Shown here in pieces: positions 58,841 through 64,000 of a stretch of DNA of 64,000 nucleotides. Under the pieces are notes generated by a model. That model saw nothing but the letters and a program-made list of their open reading frames with translations. It made no database searches and had not been told where the DNA came from. The translations under genes were made by a program, and so were the position numbers. This stretch comes from Candidatus Chloroploca mongolica (GTDB lineage Bacteria > Chloroflexota > Chloroflexia > Chloroflexales > Chloroflexaceae), in NCBI RefSeq assembly GCF_004762035.2, contig NZ_SIJK02000023.1, positions 29,324-93,323 on the forward strand, given 5' to 3'. The stretch's first letter is position 1; every line of letters starts with the position of its first letter.

Positions 58841-61339
58841 ATGCAACTCACCGAGCAACAACAACAGATCGTTGCCCATAACCATGGCCCGGCCATGGTT
58901 TTTGCTGTGGCAGGGGCCGGCAAGACGACGGCAATGGTGCATCGCGTCGAGCGTCTGGTGCGTGAGCGAATTTTTGCCCCTGACCGGATCCTGGTCAGTT
59001 CGTTTAGCAAGGCCGCTGTTGATGACCTCGGCGAGGCGCTGGCCGCCTGGCCTCACTGTCGCCGGGTAATCCGTCGTACGCTCCATGGGCTTGGTCTGAA
59101 GATCGTCACTGATGCGGCTGAAGGTGGGGTCTTGCCGCCCCTTGCGCAAAATGCCCTCAAAATGAATGGCGAGGAACGCCAGATCCTCTGGACAGCCCGT
59201 GATCGTGCGCGTACGACCCAGGTTATTCCCGCCGATGCGCTCGATGCCCTTGATGAGCAAGATTTTCTTGATTACCTCGGTGCCTGCAAGGGCAATCTCT
59301 GTTACCCTGATCTCGCGACCAGTGGTTTGCCCGAAGAGGCTATGACGGTCGCGAGTCAGGCCATCGCTCCACCTGGTATGCCCTGGTACCGTGACCTCTA
59401 TCGGTTGCACGAGGAGGTGCGCCGTGAACGTGGCTGGCTGACCTTCGATGATATGCTGATGTTGAGTTGGGAAGCCCTGATGCGCAGTCCCGCGCTTTGC
59501 ACGCGCTGGCAACAGCGTTTTGATGCCGTCATTGTTGATGAGTTCCAGGATGTCAATCTGGCCCAGGCCGAGATCCTTGATCGCTTGACGAAGGTGCATC
59601 GCAACTATATGGCGATCGGGGACGACGATCAGACGATCTACGGCTTTCGCGGGGCCAGTATGAGCTTTTTTCGCGAGTTTGAGCAGCGCTATGGGGCGGT
59701 TGTCTATACGATCACCGAGAATTTTCGCTGCCAGGCCTCGCAGATTCTGCTGGCCAACAGTGTCATTACCCAAAATCGTGATCGTTACCCCAAGCAGTTG
59801 GTGATAACCCAGGGTTTTGCCGGCGCTACCCTGCTACGTCGGGCCCTTGATGTCCAGGCCATGGGTCAGCAGGTGGTTGCCGATATCGCCGCAGCTCTAC
59901 GTCAGGGGTATACCTATCCACAGGTTGCGATCTTGGTGCGGCTTACCGCGCAGACGCCAGCAGTCGAACAGGCGCTGATCGAGGCGGGTATTCCGTATCG
60001 CATTGCCGGTGACGAGCCTTTTTTTGCCCGGCGTGAGGTGGCCGATCTGTTGAAGTATGCCGAACTTGCCGCCGGTGATGCCCAGTTGCGCCGTGGTCAG
60101 CCCCTTGTGGGTGAAGAAGCCGAGCGTGTTGCGGCCTGCTGGCGTGCGCTCTACAACCGACCGCGGCGCTATCTCTCACGCCAGCTTGCCAATGAAGTGC
60201 TGGCGCTGGCGACCAGTCGTCATGTACCGCTCAGTGATGCCCTGGTCGAACTGATGCCCCGGGTGCATGACCGGCTCGCCGTGAAGCTGCAGGAACTCGC
60301 CGATCTGCTGGTCTGGCTTGGTGATATGCGGGCGACCCTTCCTGCCGATCAACTCCTGCTTGAGTTGGATCGGCGCCTGGCCTACCAGTCTTTCTTGCGT
60401 GAGCAGAGTGGTAGCGCCGAAACAGGGGCGGGACGCGCAGGGAATGTGGCGGCTTTTCTGCAGTATGCAGCAGGCAAAGGCTCCCTGGATCAGTTGCTCC
60501 AGCATCTGGAAGAACTGGCGGCCGAACGACTGCTTGCTCAGCGCGATGCTCCGTCTGACGGGGTGGACATTCGCACCATCCATCGCTCCAAGGGGCTCGA
60601 ATGGCCAGTGGTGTTACTGCCCAATTGCAATGCTGGCTATATCCCCTGCGGTGGTTCCGATGACATTGATGAAGAACGACGCTTGCTCTATGTTGCTATC
60701 ACGCGGGCACGGCGCGACCTGTACCTCTATGCGGTCAATGGGGGTGATGCGCAACTCTCGCCCTTCTTGCTGGCCGCTGACGTAGATACGGTGCTAGAGT
60801 CTGGCACCGTCATTGGCGCGTTGCTCGCGAGCGATCCGGCTACCTGGACAGCAGTCGCAACCGTGCGGATGCTCACCTTTCCTCGTCAGTACGGGCAAGA
60901 ACGGTTTTTTACCCACTGGTGGAAGATCGAGCCGCCCCAGCGTATCCGATACCTTGCCCGGGTTCTCGGCTTATTTGCGCTGCTCCACGACCAGCAACTC
61001 ACCGAACGGCACAACATCACACCCGCCGACGAAGCCTTCTGGCGAACCCTGGCGGATGACAAGCTCGCGCCTGACCTGGCTCCCTTTCCCGACTTCGAGC
61101 GTCTCTTCCCTGAGCCTTCACCGGCGCCACCAGATGAACGCGTGCGCTCACCTTCTGATCCACCCGATTACCGCATTGGCGAAGCGGTACGCCACCCCCA
61201 TTTTGGCCCCGGCACGGTCGTGGCGATTGATCAACGACGCACGCGGCGGACTGTCGAATGGCACATCACCGTCGAGTTTCGCAGCCGAGGTTTTGTCAAA
61301 CTGCTGGCGAGCATCGCCCCCCTGGAAAAAGGATCGTAA
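58841..61339 (+). CDS. UvrD/PcrA-family DNA helicase
   Basis: The 832-residue superfamily 1 helicase has motif I AVAGAGKTTAMVHRV near residue 22, motif Ia LVSSFSKAAVDDL, motif II VIVDEFQDVNLAQAEIL near 230, motif III GDDDQTIYGFRGAS near 265, motif IV ITENFRCQASQIL, then RTIHRSKGLEWPVVLLPNCNAG and LYVAITRARRDLYLY near 580-620. The C-terminus (HPHFGPGTVVAIDQRRTRRTVEWHITVEF) is the small Tudor-like domain that binds RNA polymerase in PcrA/UvrD. It unwinds DNA in repair and replication restart. The start has no strong ribosome site. Confidence 0.93.
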   Translation: MQLTEQQQQIVAHNHGPAMVFAVAGAGKTTAMVHRVERLVRERIFAPDRILVSSFSKAAVDDLGEALAAWPHCRRVIRRTLHGLGLKIVTDAAEGGVLPPLAQNALKMNGEERQILWTARDRARTTQVIPADALDALDEQDFLDYLGACKGNLCYPDLATSGLPEEAMTVASQAIAPPGMPWYRDLYRLHEEVRRERGWLTFDDMLMLSWEALMRSPALCTRWQQRFDAVIVDEFQDVNLAQAEILDRLTKVHRNYMAIGDDDQTIYGFRGASMSFFREFEQRYGAVVYTITENFRCQASQILLANSVITQNRDRYPKQLVITQGFAGATLLRRALDVQAMGQQVVADIAAALRQGYTYPQVAILVRLTAQTPAVEQALIEAGIPYRIAGDEPFFARREVADLLKYAELAAGDAQLRRGQPLVGEEAERVAACWRALYNRPRRYLSRQLANEVLALATSRHVPLSDALVELMPRVHDRLAVKLQELADLLVWLGDMRATLPADQLLLELDRRLAYQSFLREQSGSAETGAGRAGNVAAFLQYAAGKGSLDQLLQHLEELAAERLLAQRDAPSDGVDIRTIHRSKGLEWPVVLLPNCNAGYIPCGGSDDIDEERRLLYVAITRARRDLYLYAVNGGDAQLSPFLLAADVDTVLESGTVIGALLASDPATWTAVATVRMLTFPRQYGQERFFTHWWKIEPPQRIRYLARVLGLFALLHDQQLTERHNITPADEAFWRTLADDKLAPDLAPFPDFERLFPEPSPAPPDERVRSPSDPPDYRIGEAVRHPHFGPGTVVAIDQRRTRRTVEWHITVEFRSRGFVKLLASIAPLEKGS

Positions 61340-61352
61340 CCCCATAACACAC

Positions 61353-61377
61353 AAACGGCCAGCAAAACTGGCCGTTT
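61353..61377. terminator. Bidirectional terminator
   Basis: 10-bp stem AAACGGCCAG (61353-61362 with 61368-61377) and a 5-base loop, flanked by AC-rich and T-rich runs, between convergent uvrD-like and Clp-like genes. Confidence 0.75.
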
Positions 61378-61398
61378 ATCTGCCGCCCATGCTGAAGC

Positions 61399-62613
61399 TT
61401 ACCGGCCTTCGTTGCGGCGCGGGGTAATCCGGGGGCCGCGGATACCCAGGCCACCCATACCACCTTCTGCGGCATTGCTGCGTTCATTGGTAAGGCTAAT
61501 GCTGGGTGGCTGTGGACCTTCGCTCTCTTTGATGGCAATGCGACCAATCTCACGGGCACGCAATTCTTCGGCCTGACGCAACAATTCAGGGGCCGCCTGG
61601 TAAAAGAACTCAAGCGCCTCGCCGTGCCGGTCGACCCCGGTATACGTCACCAGCACCTTGCTGCCCGCTGGAATACCGCCCGAAGCAAGCAAATCGGCCA
61701 GCGGAGCATCAATATGCTTGAGCAATTGCTGACGCAAAGGCCGTGCCCCAAAACGCGAGTCAAACCCTTTGTTCAGCAGATACTCACGTGCTTCGGCGGT
61801 CAACTCAACCTTGATCCCGTGGCGCAGGTATTGCTCATTGCTCTCCAACACCATATAATCGAGCACCTGGCGCAACACATCGCTCGAAAGCGGGCGAAAC
61901 GCAATAATCTCATCAAGGCGATTGATCCACTCGGGCTGGAAGACCTTCTGCAGCGACTCGAAGCCAATCTGATAGATCTGCTGACCCATTGCCTCGACAT
62001 CCTGATGCGGCGTACGGAACCCAATCGTGCGTCGATCAAGGAAATCAACCATCTCTTTGGCCCCAACATTGGTGGTGAAAATGACAATGCTTCGTTGGAA
62101 AGAGACGCGTCGCCCCCCGTTTAGCAGCAGGATTTCACCATCTTCCATCACCTGCAACAACAGATTCCAAAGTTCAGGCTGACCTTTCTCAATTTCATCA
62201 AAAAGCACAACACTATTTTCTTGTTCGATAATCTCAGGATTGAGCAAGGGCTTCTGATCACGTCCCACATAGCTCGGAGGTGCGCCAACGAGTGCACTCA
62301 CCTCGTGGCCCTGGCTGAAGAGCGAGCAATCGACCTTCAAAAAAGCTTCGCCATCGGGGCGCAGCATTTCGGCAAGAGCGCGGGCCGTCGCCGTCTTGCC
62401 AACCCCAGTTGGGCCAAGGAAGAGCAGCGTTGCACGGGGACGCCGCGGATTGCCCGCTGAAAAACCAAAACGAGCACGATTGAGTACGCGCACAAGGCTT
62501 TCGATAGCCCGTTCCTGACCAAAAATCTGATCGCGCAAACGTTGCTCTACCGCATCGAGCGGATTCTGATTGCCTCTGAGCGCCCGGGTCATTCCATAGA
62601 TCTGTTCACTCAT
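61399..62613 (-). CDS. Solo Clp-type AAA+ ATPase (D2-like)
   Basis: The 404-residue protein is a single AAA+ module of the ClpB/ClpC D2 type: QIFGQERAIESLVRVLNRA, Walker A LFLGPTGVGKTATARAL, the FLKVDCSLFSQGHEVSALVGAPPSYVG pore-loop segment, Walker B VVLFDEIEKGQPELW, sensor 1 SIVIFTTNVGA, arginine-finger region EWINRLDEIIAFRPL and the D2-small domain (TAEAREYLLNKGFDSRFGARPLRQQL). There is no N-domain, no D1 and no visible ClpP-binding IGF/L tripeptide, so it probably unfolds a dedicated partner rather than feeding ClpP. The last 60 residues form a Gly/Arg-rich tail. GAGGAATAT precedes the ATG. Confidence 0.88.
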   Translation of the reverse strand: MSEQIYGMTRALRGNQNPLDAVEQRLRDQIFGQERAIESLVRVLNRARFGFSAGNPRRPRATLLFLGPTGVGKTATARALAEMLRPDGEAFLKVDCSLFSQGHEVSALVGAPPSYVGRDQKPLLNPEIIEQENSVVLFDEIEKGQPELWNLLLQVMEDGEILLLNGGRRVSFQRSIVIFTTNVGAKEMVDFLDRRTIGFRTPHQDVEAMGQQIYQIGFESLQKVFQPEWINRLDEIIAFRPLSSDVLRQVLDYMVLESNEQYLRHGIKVELTAEAREYLLNKGFDSRFGARPLRQQLLKHIDAPLADLLASGGIPAGSKVLVTYTGVDRHGEALEFFYQAAPELLRQAEELRAREIGRIAIKESEGPQPPSISLTNERSNAAEGGMGGLGIRGPRITPRRNEGR

Positions 62614-62719
62614 ATATTCCTCATGCTTCTTGTGCTGTCACTTTGCGCTCTTTGCATCCTGCCTCTGCTTGATAGAACGACCATATTACCAAATATTTAC
62701 GATTAAAACGAAGGGTCGT

Positions 62720-63610
62720 CTAGCGCATCTGGGCTACAACCGTCGTGACTGCCATCACCGTAAAGATAATCAGACCCAGCGGCAAGACACCGAAGATCAG
62801 TGTGAGCCCGAGCCATGGCAGCGCACCCAGTGTATAACAGATACCCAGGGCAATTTGCATCAATCTGCCGCGCTTGCCTTTCGTGAAACGATCAGAGAGA
62901 CGGACGAGCAGGTTGCCTGCCAGTGGCCCGAGAAAAAAGGCCAGCAGGAAGCCAAAGAAACCGACCATGCCGAGCAGTTGTACTGCCACAAATGAGATGG
63001 CCAGGCTATAGATCAAAGCCGTCGCTCCAGCCACAAGCAGGTTGACTTCGCTCACCTGGTAATTGACGGGACGCCGGATCTTCAAGCAGGTCGGACAAAG
63101 CTGGCCGACAATCGCCGGGGTTGCACACTCGCTACAGATTGGCTGATTGCAGTTGGTACAACGGAGGCCAGTTTCGCGATCCGAATGGTTGTAGCAGAAG
63201 AGGGTTTCTACCTCATCACTGGATGCTTCTGACTCAGCCAGCGTTGTTTCGAATGCCGCAGCCTCTTCGGTACGCGCTATGCTCAGCAACGTCGGTTCTG
63301 ATTCGCGTACCTGAACCCCACCGGGGGCCAGCACTTGACCAGCCGCAAGGCGTGCTTCAACCTGCTCCAGAATGGAACGGGCCGTCGCATGAGACGGATC
63401 AATCTCGAGTGCCCGCCGCAAATGTTCACGCTTTTCGCGGTATGGGCGCACACTTCCTGCTAGACCGATCCACGCCTCGACCCGTTCCGGGTCAAGTTCA
63501 AGCACACGTCGAAAACGCTGACGGGCCGTGTAGGCATCGCCAGCAATCAAAGCGGTGTTACCCTCACTCACCAGGGTTTCAATCTCGCTGGTAATTATTG
63601 TCTCAGCCAT
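62720..63610 (-). CDS. TPR and B-box-type zinc-finger membrane protein
   Basis: ATG 63610 has GGGAGG upstream; the longer frame to 63730 crosses the tRNA terminator region. The 296-residue protein begins with a TPR pair (residues 1-75: GNTALIAGDAYTARQRFRRVLELDPERVEAWIGL), then a B-box-like zinc finger (CYNHSDRETGLRCTNCNQPICSECATPAIVGQLCPTC), and ends with three to four transmembrane helices (about 185-296). It is a B-box and membrane type of unknown function, seen in bacteria with GlcNAc or membrane processing roles. Divergent neighbours are the Clp-like gene (downstream) and tRNA-Cys (upstream). Confidence 0.75.
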   Translation of the reverse strand: MAETIITSEIETLVSEGNTALIAGDAYTARQRFRRVLELDPERVEAWIGLAGSVRPYREKREHLRRALEIDPSHATARSILEQVEARLAAGQVLAPGGVQVRESEPTLLSIARTEEAAAFETTLAESEASSDEVETLFCYNHSDRETGLRCTNCNQPICSECATPAIVGQLCPTCLKIRRPVNYQVSEVNLLVAGATALIYSLAISFVAVQLLGMVGFFGFLLAFFLGPLAGNLLVRLSDRFTKGKRGRLMQIALGICYTLGALPWLGLTLIFGVLPLGLIIFTVMAVTTVVAQMR

Positions 63611-63702
63611 GAAAACCTCCCTAAAAAGCATTATACCATTCAACGTCAGGTCTACAGACCTGAAATTGGCTGATTCCGCTGCTTCCTTAGTGGATACAAC
63701 GA

Positions 63703-63732
63703 CAGTGCCCCACCAGAAATGGTGGGGCACTG
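63703..63732 (-). terminator. Hairpin downstream of tRNA-Cys
   Basis: A 13-bp perfect stem CAGTGCCCCACCA (63703-63715 with 63720-63732) and a GAAA tetraloop lie 5 bases past the tRNA 3' end on the minus strand, followed by TCGTTG. It is the likely tRNA terminator. Confidence 0.75.
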
Positions 63733-63737
63733 CTGTG

Positions 63738-63812
63738 TGGAGGCGACGGCGGGATTTGAACCCGCGAATCGCGGTTTTGCAGACCGCTGCATTACCACTT
63801 TGCTACGTCGCC
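63738..63812 (-). tRNA. tRNA-Cys (GCA anticodon)
   Basis: The minus strand gives a 75-nt tRNA with encoded CCA: acceptor GGCGACG with CGTCGCC, anticodon stem GCGGT/ACCGC and loop CTGCAAA with anticodon GCA, T loop GGTTCAAATC. All arms pair well. Confidence 0.96.
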
Positions 63813-63873
63813 ATCGCCGCAACGATTGTAGCATAGTCACACGGTGCGTGCAAGCCGCCTGCCCTGCCCCGCT

Positions 63874-64000
63874 AGGGCGATTGCATCATACGAAACCGGA
63901 TAAAAAAGACGCTCTCTGTGGCAGCATGGGCATGCAACCAGCGGCGCACACGGCGGCCCCCGGCCCTGTAGGGGCACCCCTTGCGGGTGCCCCTACAGGG
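63874..64000. mobile_element. MITE-like element, second copy, truncated by the window end
   Basis: Starting with terminal repeat AGGGCGATTGCATC at 63874-63887, this copy parallels 31107 onward: ATACGAAACCGGA, a GTGGCAGCATG block, ACCAGCGGCGC and the 26-bp hairpin beginning CGGCCCCCGGCCCTG. It runs off the right edge, so only about 127 bases are seen. Its insertion site is 61 bases past the 5' end of tRNA-Cys. Confidence 0.75.

Overview
The window looks like chromosome of a filamentous anoxygenic phototroph of the Chloroflexales (Chloroflexota). The best marker is a 1826-residue trifunctional propionyl-CoA synthase (34203-39683, minus), an enzyme of the 3-hydroxypropionate bi-cycle of Chloroflexus and its relatives. 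Abundant perfect intergenic palindromes, LGFP-like secreted proteins and a UvdE repair enzyme fit this. Genus and species cannot be fixed from the sequence alone.

Region 1 (1 to about 14490) is the right part of an integrative conjugative element. On the plus strand it carries a membrane-anchored protein, a two-helix pilin-like peptide, a PrgI/VirB3-like protein, a VirB4-type ATPase, a linker protein with 24-residue repeats, a TraG/VirD4-like coupling ATPase, an origin-like block of hairpins and iterons, a replication-relaxation (Replic_Relax) protein, an OB-fold/SSB-like protein, an excisionase and a tyrosine integrase. The integrase reading frame runs into a tRNA-Leu(UAA) gene on the other strand, which is the likely attachment site. 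The left end lies outside the window.

Region 2 (14.6-27.4 kb) is core chromosome: a Gdx/SugE exporter, a VOC protein, a patatin phospholipase, a YihY/BrkB membrane protein, a UvdE nuclease, and a zinc-starvation pair (COG0523 GTPase and a ribosomal protein L28 lacking the zinc-ribbon cysteines) behind a palindrome that overlaps its promoter. A 189-bp tandem array then follows, and a large hybrid sensor kinase in one operon with a REC/HD-GYP c-di-GMP phosphodiesterase.

Region 3 (27.4-34.1 kb) holds a kinase-like/REC/LuxR fusion, then dprA with a hicBA toxin-antitoxin module set between two copies of the dprA 3' end. All six differences between these copies are synonymous. A MITE-like element, a DinB protein and a HAD-HerA fusion follow.

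Region 4 (34.2-50.7 kb) has propionyl-CoA synthase, a LysE exporter, an fbpABC-type iron uptake operon, and a three-gene operon of two STAND NTPases and a radical SAM/SPASM enzyme with a PqqD-like N-terminus. That operon is my leading candidate for an uncharacterised peptide-maturation or signalling system.

Region 5 (50.7-64 kb) is housekeeping and repair: pth, a C45 acyltransferase-like hydrolase, two tandem double-GNAT proteins, ogt, a PfkB sugar kinase whose start codon is buried in a 26-bp hairpin, an LGFP-repeat secreted protein, an SPFH protein, a UvrD helicase, a solo Clp-type AAA+ ATPase, a TPR/zinc-finger membrane protein, tRNA-Cys, and a second copy of the MITE-like element at the window edge.
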